From assembly GCA_038146805.1 (NCBI GenBank), contig JAYQSH010000005.1, positions 868,001 through 932,000 on the forward strand: a DNA stretch of 64,000 nt, given 5' to 3'. Origin of the DNA: CAIYXB01 sp038146805. GTDB lineage: Bacteria > Cyanobacteriota > Vampirovibrionia > LMEP-6097. Made by a program: the position numbers and the translations under genes. This document shows, piece after piece, positions 44,850 to 52,721 of this stretch (position 1 is the first letter of the stretch; every line of letters begins with the position of its first letter). Below the pieces are notes generated by a model that saw only the letters and a list, made by a program, of their open reading frames with translations, searched no databases and had not been told where the DNA came from.

Positions 44850-44948
44850 ACTTCCTTTATATGAATATTTGAAAAAAATTAGCGAGCGGTATCCAGATAT
44901 AAAGCTTATAGTCGGTATTGATGGACGCGTTACTGCTGAGGCAAAACA

Positions 44949-45227
44949 TTAAATACTATTGTTCATAGCACTGTCAGTTGCAGCAGCTGAACATACCGGT
45001 GAACCACAGCAACTACAAATAGAAGTTAAACTAGCGACAAAATTGGTATTTTCACCAAACAAAGATTTAGCAAACCTGATGAGAACTTGATCAAAACCTA
45101 CAAAGCTTGCACTGGTTGTAGCTATTTTAAAAATATTTTTTAAAATAAACTTTAGCTTGCTATCAAGATTTTCAGTTAATTTTTTTGAGAGCTTGTCCAT
45201 TAAAGGTGTAATTAATTGAACCTTCAT
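44949..45227 (-). CDS. Hypothetical protein with Cys cluster
   Basis: 92 aa. Amphipathic helical N-terminus (LMDKLSKKLTENLDSKLKFILKNIFKIA) and a C-terminal CSCCGSPVCSAA cluster that could bind metal or be lipidated or disulphide-linked. No signal peptide. Family unknown. Support is limited to frame length. Confidence 0.4.
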   Translation of the reverse strand: MKVQLITPLMDKLSKKLTENLDSKLKFILKNIFKIATTSASFVGFDQVLIRFAKSLFGENTNFVASLTSICSCCGSPVCSAAATDSAMNNSI

Positions 45228-45238
45228 TTCGATATTTA

Positions 45239-45266
45239 ACTGGTGCTAATAAACTCCACCTGAATC
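45239..45266 (+). repeat. Solitary end of the 176-bp inverted-repeat element
   Basis: ctggtgctaataaactccacctgaatctt closely matches the 25-bp terminal repeat of the element at 52757-52932 (ggtgctctaaactccacctgaa). No partner end was found nearby. The stretch 45228-45551 otherwise holds only this and the duplicated segment at 45313. Confidence 0.6.
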
Positions 45267-45300
45267 TTATTTTTTATTTTAAAAGTTAATAGTTATTTTA

Positions 45301-45370
45301 AGACTTTCTTTTCAATGTTTTCTAGAACAGTTGTTTTTTTGTGGTCATGATGTTTTGAGTTAGAAAGTCT
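45301..45370 (+). repeat. Duplicated 3' fragment of the Cys/His-rich gene, with flanking inverted repeat
   Basis: 45313-45366 resembles 45543-45599, which encodes the C-terminus (LTQIFHDQLKNQLF) and end of the Cys/His-rich gene: shared caatgttttct-aacagttg, ggtcatga and tttgagttagaaa. The copy is bounded by agactttct/agaaagtct (45301 and 45362), a perfect 9-bp inverted repeat. Confidence 0.6.
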
Positions 45371-45551
45371 TTTATTTATAAAGGTTTTTGAAATATTTAG
45401 GCAAATCCATTTGCAAAACCAGTTTTTGAATTGATTTCGAATATTTAACAAAACCCGTAATTAAATAAGTTAAGCCTAGTCTTGGTGAGTTTTGTTTTTC
45501 TATTTAATAAATTACTAGTTAAGGAAATTAATTTCTTTTAAACAATGTTTT

Positions 45552-45944
45552 CTAAAACAGTTGATTTTTTAACTGGTCATGAAAAATTTGAGTTAGAAAA
45601 GAACTATTTAGTGTGAATTCTTTTAGTGCTTTTGGTAATTTAGAATGTCCAATAAATTCTTCTAGAGGAAACACAGATGGTTTATGATTGCATTTATGTT
45701 TTTTTGTGAGTTTAGCGCTATCTGAATCTTTTGTTTGAATGTGACCATGCGGCTCTTGAATTTTACATTTTGTATCAAAGCATTGATGAAGATTGCTTGC
45801 GCATGCTTTTTTTTGCAGTGATTTTGTATTTGTTTTTTGTTCTTCGATATTATGAGAATGACAATGAGCACAGTTATGTTCTTCATCCCTAATTGTCACT
45901 GTTTTAGGTTCGTATAGATCAAGTTGAGAGAGTTTTACATTCAT
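45552..45944 (-). CDS. Cys/His-rich protein, possibly metal binding
   Basis: 130 aa with CAHCHSH, two further Cys-rich clusters (CASNLHQCFDTKC), repeated His (EPHGHIQ) and a KHKCNHKP segment, so a zinc or other metal site is plausible. No known family. It starts 2 bases after the nadA stop on the same strand, so it is probably co-transcribed with the Fe-S enzyme NadA. A link to metal handling is only suggestive. Part of its 3' end is duplicated downstream. Confidence 0.55.
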   Translation of the reverse strand: MNVKLSQLDLYEPKTVTIRDEEHNCAHCHSHNIEEQKTNTKSLQKKACASNLHQCFDTKCKIQEPHGHIQTKDSDSAKLTKKHKCNHKPSVFPLEEFIGHSKLPKALKEFTLNSSFLTQIFHDQLKNQLF

Positions 45945-45946
45945 CT

Positions 45947-46933
45947 TTATTTTGTACTAGGACCGGTCCATAGTTTTTTACGGTCACTAATTTCAATCAT
46001 GCGATCAATAGTCAGTTTTGCTTTTTCAATAATTGCATCTGGAATAATGATTTCTGTAAATTCCTTTTCTATAGCTTGGTATAAATTTTCAAGACTATGA
46101 TATTTCATATTTGGACATAATGGCAAAGGAAATACAGTTGAGATTTCTTTTTCAGGAAAATCAGCTTGAATTCTTGCTACTAAGCCCTGCTCAGAAAGAA
46201 TGATAAAACGCCTTCCATTTGATTCTTCAATAAATTTATAAATTGCAGAAGTGCTACCAACAAAGTCTGCTCTTTTCCAAACCTCGGGGTCACATTCTGG
46301 GTGCGCCAAAATACAAGCATCAGGGTTTTTGATTCGTTGTTCATCAACTTCACGAGCGGTTATTTGCCAGTGTGTTGGACAAAATCCATCATAGATATGT
46401 AATTTTTTTTCGGGCAAATTATATTGCACCCATTCTCCTAACCCTTTGTCTGGTACAAAAATAACTTCGTCACTATCGAGTGATTTAACAATGTCAACAG
46501 CGTTTGTGCTAGTACAGCAAATATCAGACTCTGCTTTAACTGCCGCTGAGCTGTTTATATAGCAAACAACAGGAGCACCGGGGTGTTTTGCTTTGAAGTT
46601 TTGCAAATCGCTAACATTGATCATATCTGCCATTGGGCAACCTGATTGTATATCTGGTAGTAAAACTTTTTTATTAGGACTCAATAGTTTTGCAGTCTCT
46701 GCCATAAAATGTACACCACAAAATACAATCATATCTGCCTGAGTATTCTGTGCCATCTTTGATAACATCAAGCTATCGCCAACAAAATCTGCGACTCTTT
46801 GTACTTCAAGTCGTTGATAAATATGGGTGAGTATGACAGCGTTTTTTTGTGCTGCTAATTCCCTAATAGCCCCAAAAAGCTCAAGCTTTTCAGATGTTCT
46901 ATCGATTACTGATTTTGCCATTGTTGTTGACAT
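45947..46933 (-). CDS. nadA: Quinolinate synthase A
   Basis: Condenses iminoaspartate and DHAP to quinolinate in NAD synthesis, using a [4Fe-4S] cluster. 328 aa from ATG 46933 (MSTTMAKSV). A TTG at 46960 would add nine residues and lies 12 bases after a TATAAT, so it is a fair alternative. The cluster Cys lie in FCGVHFMAE, CCTSTNAV and PLCPNMKY. The motif VCYINSSAAVKA is typical. nadB and nadC are not in the window. The 5' leader can fold TTTGCC/GGCAAA. Confidence 0.96.
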   Translation of the reverse strand: MSTTMAKSVIDRTSEKLELFGAIRELAAQKNAVILTHIYQRLEVQRVADFVGDSLMLSKMAQNTQADMIVFCGVHFMAETAKLLSPNKKVLLPDIQSGCPMADMINVSDLQNFKAKHPGAPVVCYINSSAAVKAESDICCTSTNAVDIVKSLDSDEVIFVPDKGLGEWVQYNLPEKKLHIYDGFCPTHWQITAREVDEQRIKNPDACILAHPECDPEVWKRADFVGSTSAIYKFIEESNGRRFIILSEQGLVARIQADFPEKEISTVFPLPLCPNMKYHSLENLYQAIEKEFTEIIIPDAIIEKAKLTIDRMIEISDRKKLWTGPSTK

Positions 46934-47111
46934 GATAAAAAATTTGCCGAAAATAGGCAAAAATCATTATACTATATAGACATTTCTGGTGCTTGGCTTA
47001 TTTATTTGTGACAAAAACTCTAATTAAATAATAAAGAAAGGGCTTTTTTGCTTTTAAGACTTGTATGCATATACTTAATTTTGCTAATATCTATATTCGG
47101 AGTTTTGCAAA

Positions 47112-47297
47112 ATGGCAGTACCTAAGAAAAATCATTCAAATCAAAGAACTAGAACAAGAAGAGCTAATTGGAAGGGAAACCTTCAAACTTTGACTACTTG
47201 TACTAACTGTGGTGAAACCCATAGACCTCATAATGTTTGCCAAGCTTGTGGTTATTACAACGGTAAGCAGTATATTCAAGTTGCTGAAGCTGCATAA
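47112..47297 (+). CDS. rpmF: 50S ribosomal protein L32
   Basis: 61 aa. MAVPKKNHSNQRTRTRRANW is the family N-terminus. Zinc ribbon Cys at 30, 33, 43 and 46 (CTNC...CQAC), so the C+ (zinc) form. Ribosome site cggag 9 bases before ATG. Followed by a strong terminator. Confidence 0.97.
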   Translation: MAVPKKNHSNQRTRTRRANWKGNLQTLTTCTNCGETHRPHNVCQACGYYNGKQYIQVAEAA

Positions 47298-47333
47298 TCG
47301 AACAACTGTTCAAAATCGACAACTTTTTAAAAT

Positions 47334-47363
47334 TTGTTTTTACTAAAAATCACCTATTACAAT
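47334..47363 (+). promoter_or_regulatory. Promoter for the permease, inside the upstream terminator hairpin
   Basis: -35 TTGTTT (47334-47339), 18 bases, -10 TACAAT (47358-47363) in the loop of the rpmF terminator. GTG follows after 8 bases. Confidence 0.55.
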
Positions 47364-47380
47364 AGTTATAGGTGATTTTT
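47345..47380 (+). terminator. Terminator after rpmF
   Basis: AAAAATCACCTAT (47345-47357) and ATAGGTGATTTTT (47368-47380) form a perfect 13-bp stem with a 10-base loop. The right arm contains the GTG start of the next gene. Confidence 0.88.
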
Positions 47381-48298
47381 AATTTTCTCATCAAAAAAAT
47401 TTTTTCCTTGTCTGTGACATTTGTTTTGATAGTTACAGTTTCTTTTTTTCTTTTAAGAACTTTGCCGGGTAGTCCTTTTGATGAAGGTAAGTTCTCTAGC
47501 CCTGCTATTGAAGCAAAGATGCAAGCAAAATATGGTTTGGATAAACCTTTAATAGAACAATATTCAAGCTATATGAAAGGAATTTTTTTCAAAGCTGATC
47601 TTGGTCCAAGTCTTAAGTATGCTAATCGTGATGTGGCTGAAATTCTTTTTGAAGCTTTGCCAATTTCATTAATTTTAGGCTTTAGTGCTTTTTTGTTTTC
47701 GCTTGTTGTAGCTTTGTGTTTAGGAATTTTGCTTGCCAGTGCAAAATCAGAGTTCATAAAAAATCTTATAAATCAATTTACAACTTTTGGTATTTCTATG
47801 CCGAGTTTTGTTTTTGCGGCAATTTTAATTTATCTTTGTGCTTTAAAATTTAAAATTCTTCCTGTGGCACTTTTTGAAAGTCCGTGGCATGCGATTATGC
47901 CAGTTTTGACTCTATCAATAGCTCCAATAGCTTATGTTACTCGAATAACAGCTTCTTCTTTTAAAAAATTCATGAAGCAAAGTTTTGTTTTGATGGCAAA
48001 AGCAAAAGGTGTAAGTAATCAAAGAGTTGTTTTCAAGCACATTTTACTTAATAGCTTAGTACCAATTATTACAGTGCTTGGTCCGATGTTTGCTATTTTA
48101 ATAACTGGTTCCTTTGTAGTTGAATTTATATTTGCGATTCCGGGAATTGGCAAATATTTTGTTACAGCCTTTATTAATAGAGATTATTTTTTGGTAAGTG
48201 GGGTTATTATAATTTTTTCTACAATTCTTTTGTTGGCAAATGCACTTGTCGATCTGCTGATTATTTTAATTGATCCCCGCCTGAGAAAGAACAGCTAG
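47372..48298 (+). CDS. oppB: ABC transporter permease, Opp/Dpp B type
   Basis: Inner-membrane subunit of a peptide (or nickel/sugar) importer. 308 aa, six hydrophobic helices. LLRTLPGSPFDEG near the start and YVTRITASSFKKF...KAKGVSNQRVVFKHILLNSLVPI hold the EAA coupling loop and adjoining signature. GTG start overlaps the right arm of the rpmF terminator. No OppC or ATPase gene follows; the downstream 690 bases are repeat elements, and the solute-binding protein lies beyond them, so the operon may have been split by the repeats. Confidence 0.93.
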   Translation: MIFNFLIKKIFSLSVTFVLIVTVSFFLLRTLPGSPFDEGKFSSPAIEAKMQAKYGLDKPLIEQYSSYMKGIFFKADLGPSLKYANRDVAEILFEALPISLILGFSAFLFSLVVALCLGILLASAKSEFIKNLINQFTTFGISMPSFVFAAILIYLCALKFKILPVALFESPWHAIMPVLTLSIAPIAYVTRITASSFKKFMKQSFVLMAKAKGVSNQRVVFKHILLNSLVPIITVLGPMFAILITGSFVVEFIFAIPGIGKYFVTAFINRDYFLVSGVIIIFSTILLLANALVDLLIILIDPRLRKNS

Positions 48299-48325
48299 CT
48301 ACTGTGAACAAATCCCGATAACTGC

Positions 48326-48356
48326 GAGACACTTCGGACCGTGTTCATTTTGTCTC
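48326..48356 (+). repeat. 31-bp hairpin repeat element, copy C
   Basis: GAGACACTTCGGACCGTGT...GTCTC, identical in core to 12306-12336. Confidence 0.88.
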
Positions 48357-48363
48357 ATAATTA

Positions 48364-48393
48364 GGACACTTCGGACCGTGTTCATTTTGTCTC
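48364..48393 (+). repeat. 31-bp hairpin repeat element, copy D
   Basis: A second copy 38 bases after copy C with a damaged left arm (AGGACACTTCGGACCGTGT). It directly precedes the 235-bp element. Confidence 0.85.
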
Positions 48394-48405
48394 ATATTCA
48401 ATAAA

Positions 48406-48640
48406 GGGACTGATTCCAAACCCCATTTTGAATTTTAAAATACAGTGAAATGTTAAAATCACTAGCAAATGGGGTCAGAAATCAGTCCCACAAACGACCT
48501 TACGCTTAGCTTGTTTCACTGCGTGAAACTCACTAAGCGACGGTGTTTGATTCTTTTGTTAGGCGTGTCTAACCAAACCCTACTTATGCCCAAATCTAAA
48601 GACTCGAGATACTTATTACGGGTTTGGAAGCACGCCCTTA
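48406..48640 (+). repeat. 235-bp palindromic MITE-like element, copy 1
   Basis: Left end GGGACTGATTCCAAACCC, right end (reverse) GGGCGTGCTTCCAAACCC: 15 of 18 match as terminal inverted repeats. The first 83 bases are themselves a palindrome (GGGACTGATT...AATCAGTCCC, with CCCCATTT/AAATGGGG inside). The rest holds further hairpins (GTTTCAC/GTGAAAC; GCTTAG/CTAAGC). No transposase. Short frames inside it are not considered genes. Confidence 0.85.
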
Positions 48641-48642
48641 AA

Positions 48643-48875
48643 GGGACTGATTCCAAACCCCATTTTGAATTTTAAAATACAGTGAAATGTTAAAATCACT
48701 AGCAAATGGGGTCAGAAATCAGTCCCACAAACGACCTTGCTTAGCTTGTTTCACTGCGTGAAACTCACTAAGCGACGGTGTTTGATTCTTTTGTTAGGCG
48801 TGTCTAACCAAACCCTACTTATGCCCAAATCTAAAGACTCGAGATACTTATTACGGGTTTGGAAGCACGCCCTTA
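48643..48875 (+). repeat. 235-bp palindromic MITE-like element, copy 2
   Basis: Direct tandem copy of 48406-48640, identical except for a 2-base deletion (ccttacgctt to ccttgctt). Confidence 0.87.
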
Positions 48876-48987
48876 CAACGAGTAAACTAAAGCCTTTTTG
48901 CCACTTGCAAGCCTTGTTCTTGAAATTTGTTTACAGTATCTAGATCTAGATAAGGCAAAATTGCAAAAGTAATTTAAAATGTAGTCT

Positions 48988-49392
48988 ATGCCACAAAAAG
49001 CAATTGTTTATTTATACATTCTAAGATGGGTCTTAGCTTTAATTTTCTTTGCAAATGGTGTGCCAAAACTCTCTGATCCGGGTTTTGGAGCTGACGCTGA
49101 GCAGTTTTTTGCTACTTTGAATGATGATGTCATTATAAAACCCTATAAAATTGTCTTAAATGATTTTGTTATTCCAAACGCTCATATTGTTGCGAGCTTA
49201 ATCAAGTACGGCGAAATTGCTTTGGGTATTTCTTTCTTTTTGGGTTGGCCTTTACGTTTAACAGCTATTTGTGCAACTTTTTTACATCTGAATTATTTGG
49301 CGATTGCAAGTTTTCCAACTTTTATTTATTTAAATATCTTGATGATTGCTGTTGAGTGGGCTTGTGTTCATGTCTTTGAAAAGGATAAGTAA
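48988..49392 (+). CDS. DoxX-family membrane protein
   Basis: 134 aa, four hydrophobic helices. Start pattern YILRWVLALIFFANGVPKLSDPG and GEIALGISFFLGWPLRLTA are the DoxX/DoxD family look. Members are linked to redox or thiol stress, but function here is not established. Ribosome site is poor. Four bases before the OppA-like lipoprotein gene, so probably one operon. Confidence 0.75.
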   Translation: MPQKAIVYLYILRWVLALIFFANGVPKLSDPGFGADAEQFFATLNDDVIIKPYKIVLNDFVIPNAHIVASLIKYGEIALGISFFLGWPLRLTAICATFLHLNYLAIASFPTFIYLNILMIAVEWACVHVFEKDK

Positions 49393-49395
49393 GTT

Positions 49396-51093
49396 TTGCG
49401 ATTACCAAGTTACTTACTCTTTATAGTTTTTTTTTTAGTATCCTGTTCTAATATTTCAAAAACACAAGAAATGGTTTTGAGGTCATCGCACTTAGGCAAC
49501 GACCCAAAAACTTTTAATCCTCTCATTGCTAATGATTCAACTAGTTCGTCTTATGCTTCTCGTTTGTTTATGGGGCTAGTTGAGCATGACCCAGATACTT
49601 ATGAGGTGATACCTAGTTTGGCAAAAAGTTTTGAGATTTTTGATGATGGTAAAACTATAATTGTTGAGCTCAGACAAGATATTTTTTGGAGTGATGGCGA
49701 GGCTATTACAGTTGATGATGTTTTGTTTACTTGGAATACTTTATTAAAAGATAAAATTGCAATCAGTTCTCTTAGAGATATTTTAAGTGTTGATGGTGAT
49801 TTCCCAGAGGTGAAAAAAATCTCAAATACTAAAGTAAGTTTTTCTACCAAAAAAGTTTTTGCTCCTTTCTTGAGCTATCTATCAACGGTGATTTTGCCAA
49901 AGCATGATGTAGAAAGGTTTTTTATAGAAAAAAATGCAAGTAGTTTTGCAGAAAAACAAAAAGCTTTTAATTCATATTTAGATGTTTATACCAAGCCTAG
50001 TAAAATTGTGAGCTCGGGTGCATTTTTGTTAGATGAATTAATTTCTGGTGAAAGAATTATAATGAAAAAAAATCCTCGTTTTTTTATTAAAGACAGTGAC
50101 GGCAATACCTTGCCATATGTAGATAAAATAGTTTTTACTTATTCGCAAGATTTGGGATCTGCAATTTTTAGATTTCTTGCAGATGAAAGTTATTCGCTTG
50201 CAGTAAGTCCTAGTAATGTTGCTTTGATGAAAAGTTTAGAAAAAAAATACAATTACACTTTATATGAAATGGGACCTAGTCAAGGCACTAACTTTTTTTG
50301 GTTTAATTTAAGTACAAATGTACCACAACCAAAATATTCTTGGTTTAATAATGAGAATTTTAGATTAGCGATGAGCTATGCTATTGATCGTGAGGCCATG
50401 GTTGCTAATGTTTTTCAAGGTATGGCTGATCCTTTACACACAGCGGAACCTGCTGTTTCACCTTTTTATAATGCAAAACTGGCACATTACAAACAAGATA
50501 TTGATTATGCAAAAAAACTTTTAGAACAAGAAAAATTTATTTTTAAAGATGGTATTTTGTATGATAAAAAAAATAATAAAATTGAATTTGATCTTTTTAC
50601 AAATAGCGGTAACAAAGAAAGAGAATTGATTGCTGTTATTATCAAAGATAATTTGAGTAAGCTTGGTATCAAAGTCAATGTCAAGGTTTTAGAGTTTAAT
50701 AATTTTGTTGGTAAATTAATGCAAGGTAAAGATTATGATTCGGGCGTGATTGGTCTTACTGGTGGACTTGAACCAAATGATGGAGCGAATGTTTGGAAGA
50801 GTGATGGCAGATTACATTTGTTTGATGTTAAATCCTCACAAAAAAATCCCATTACACGATCTTGGGAAAAAGAAATTGATTTTTTGTTTGATAAAGGGGT
50901 GCAAAGTTTAGATTTTGCTAAGCGCAAACAAATCTATGATAAATTTCAAACTATTATTTATGAGCATAATCCACTAATATATTTGGCAAGCCCACAAAGC
51001 TTTACTATGGTAAAAAACAACTTGGAAAACATTAGAAAAACCAAATATTCTGGGGTTATCCCGTATTTATATCAAGTTAAAGTGCGAAATTAA
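49396..51093 (+). CDS. oppA: Peptide ABC transporter solute-binding lipoprotein
   Basis: 565 aa, family 5 solute-binding protein. TTG start. Lipoprotein signal MRLPSYLLFIVFFLVSC with lipobox LVSC. Family signatures: DPKTFNPLIANDSTSS, ARRLFM-type strand, DGEAITVDDVLFTWN, and YAIDREAMVANVFQGMADP. Expected to feed the OppB-type permease encoded 1.1 kb upstream. Ligand is unknown. Confidence 0.93.
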   Translation: MRLPSYLLFIVFFLVSCSNISKTQEMVLRSSHLGNDPKTFNPLIANDSTSSSYASRLFMGLVEHDPDTYEVIPSLAKSFEIFDDGKTIIVELRQDIFWSDGEAITVDDVLFTWNTLLKDKIAISSLRDILSVDGDFPEVKKISNTKVSFSTKKVFAPFLSYLSTVILPKHDVERFFIEKNASSFAEKQKAFNSYLDVYTKPSKIVSSGAFLLDELISGERIIMKKNPRFFIKDSDGNTLPYVDKIVFTYSQDLGSAIFRFLADESYSLAVSPSNVALMKSLEKKYNYTLYEMGPSQGTNFFWFNLSTNVPQPKYSWFNNENFRLAMSYAIDREAMVANVFQGMADPLHTAEPAVSPFYNAKLAHYKQDIDYAKKLLEQEKFIFKDGILYDKKNNKIEFDLFTNSGNKERELIAVIIKDNLSKLGIKVNVKVLEFNNFVGKLMQGKDYDSGVIGLTGGLEPNDGANVWKSDGRLHLFDVKSSQKNPITRSWEKEIDFLFDKGVQSLDFAKRKQIYDKFQTIIYEHNPLIYLASPQSFTMVKNNLENIRKTKYSGVIPYLYQVKVRN

Positions 51094-51153
51094 CAAAAAA
51101 TAAAGCAATGTCTATACAGATTTGCTAAGATTTTATCTTGGAGGTATTGTCTA

Positions 51154-51935
51154 ATTTCCATAATACCTAATTTCAATATTGTTCAACAATTCCGTGGCTT
51201 CTTTCAAAGGTCATTGAAGGGTACAACGCGTCAAGCTTTATCCAATATAATTCCTTTTTATAATTTTTTTGAGGATCATTTCGTTCCAATTTTAAATCGC
51301 CAAAAGGGACAAATTCTTGGTAAGCGAGAAGATAAAACAGTTGTAGATCGATCTGAAATTAATGAAAGCTTTTCTAATATCAAAGCTGAATTAGGAGGTA
51401 CTTTAAATCCATTTAAATATGCTTTGAATTTATTAAAAGCAGTGTTTGGTAGTTCTAGTGAAGAGCGTTTGCAAACAGATCTTAATCAGTTAACAGAATA
51501 TTCAGGGCTTTATGATAATTATAAATTTGTTAATGAAGTTTTGCCAACATTGCAAACTTTGTTGAATAAAGAAATTTCAAAAAAGAAGGTTTGCTTTCTA
51601 AATTAGGTTTTCGAACAAATAAAAAAGTTTTAGAAAATAAAAAAATCCAATCTTTAAAATCTACTTTTAAATCATGGTTACAACCTTTTGAGCAGATGCT
51701 AAGTGGTGGTATAGAAGGTGCTAAGCTTTATCCACAAGATATTGAGTTCTTACAAAAACTATACGACCATTTTATTAGAAGCCCTTACACTGGGGATTTA
51801 GCTCAAGATCTAAATCGTGTTTTAGGAAAAATCAAAAAAGTACAACAAGATGCCCTTGTGCAGAAGCAACAACAAGCAACACAAGCCCCAAGAAGTAGAA
51901 ATTTGGGACAGCAATTAGCAAATATGGCAAGCTAA
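51154..51935 (+). CDS. Hypothetical protein joined by a putative -1 frameshift
   Basis: Two frames that read as one protein: 51154-51606 (through EISKKK...) and 51588-51935 (EGLLSKLGFRTNKKVLENK). In frame one the codons TCA AAA AAG at 51577-51585 give the heptamer A AAA AAG, the dnaX-type slippery site. A -1 shift there continues exactly into frame two. Product about 260 aa, helical, with a Gln/Ala tail. No ATG/GTG/TTG with ribosome site exists upstream; an in-frame ATT at 51154 follows GGAGGT by 8 bases (TTG 51214 is the other choice). Family unknown. An indel error is the alternative. Confidence 0.5.
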
Positions 51936-52082
51936 GTGGGATTTTTGCCAAGGCAACTTCGCTTTTCAAACTAGTTAATTACTTTTCTTTTTTTGATTTA
52001 ATCTTGGATCAGGATATGGTTTATATAGCTTTGCCAATTTATTTGTGTTTGTGGGTGCCAGTTGTAAAATATTTACGAATCA

Positions 52083-52454
52083 CTATACTAAATCAAACAC
52101 TTTATCTAAAAGCATTTCTAATTCGCTTTTGAGTTTTTGGTAATCTTCGATTAGTGTTTTACTTTTTACTTGAATAATTAATAAACCAATTTTTTTGAGT
52201 ACTGCTTGTTTTTTACTATCTTGTCTATAAAGTCTATAAATTTCTCTTAGTTGTCTTTTTAGTTTATTTCTTTTATTAGCTTTTTTGCTGTAATTTTTTG
52301 AAATACTAAAACCTACTAGTGGCAAAGAATCCTCTAGATGCTCTCTAGTTGCTGTATAAGCTAGACACAAGTTTTTCGAGTAAAGCTTATGCCCTTTTTG
52401 AAAAGCCTGAGCAAATAAACCAGAATATTTGATTCTTTCAGATCTTTTCAACAT
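52083..52454 (-). CDS. rnpA: Ribonuclease P protein component
   Basis: Protein cofactor of RNase P for 5' tRNA maturation. 123 aa. N-terminal MLKRSERIKYSGLFAQAFQKG and the RNR motif region NYSKKANKRNKLKRQLREIYR are diagnostic. Downstream of rpmH by 24 bases on the same strand, the classic order. Unlike most bacteria, no yidD or yidC follows; a convergent gene lies there instead. Confidence 0.95.
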   Translation of the reverse strand: MLKRSERIKYSGLFAQAFQKGHKLYSKNLCLAYTATREHLEDSLPLVGFSISKNYSKKANKRNKLKRQLREIYRLYRQDSKKQAVLKKIGLLIIQVKSKTLIEDYQKLKSELEMLLDKVFDLV

Positions 52455-52478
52455 TAAACTTAAATACCTTTTAAGAGT

Positions 52479-52613
52479 TTATACAGCGAGTTGTTTTCTA
52501 CCGCGAGCTCTTCTTCTAGCCAATACGCGTCTTCCACCCGGAGTGGCCATTCTAGCTCTAAAGCCGCTAGCTTTTTTACGTTTTCTTTGAGATCCGCGCA
52601 AAGTCATTTTCAT
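52479..52613 (-). CDS. rpmH: 50S ribosomal protein L34
   Basis: 44 aa read from the minus strand: MKMTLRGSQRKRKKASGFRA then RMATPGGRRVLARRRARGRK. Basic, with the conserved R-K-R...GFR-RM-T--GR-VL--RR--GR pattern. The usual N-terminus MKRT(Y/F)QPS is altered to MKMTLRGS. First gene of the rpmH-rnpA pair. Confidence 0.96.
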   Translation of the reverse strand: MKMTLRGSQRKRKKASGFRARMATPGGRRVLARRRARGRKQLAV

Positions 52614-52684
52614 AGTAAAGAATTGTATCATGTCAATACCATGAAATCTACTTTAAATAAATTATGTCTTTATCTTTATGTATT

Positions 52685-52717
52685 TGAGACACTTCGGACC
52701 GTGTCATTTTTGTCTCA
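52685..52717 (+). repeat. 31-bp hairpin repeat element, copy E (best arms)
   Basis: TGAGACACTTCGGACCGTGT...TGTCTCA with perfect 7-base outer arms and GACAC/GTGTC inside. Followed 4 bases later by the broken third 235-bp element, as copies C and D precede copy 1. Confidence 0.88.
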
Positions 52718-52721
52718 TTTA

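Noticed and set aside
48469..48943. Short frames (about 68 aa) starting MGSEISPTND, seen again at 52952-53173
   Set aside because: They lie wholly inside the palindromic 235-bp repeats, are copied only because the DNA is copied, and have no ribosome site.
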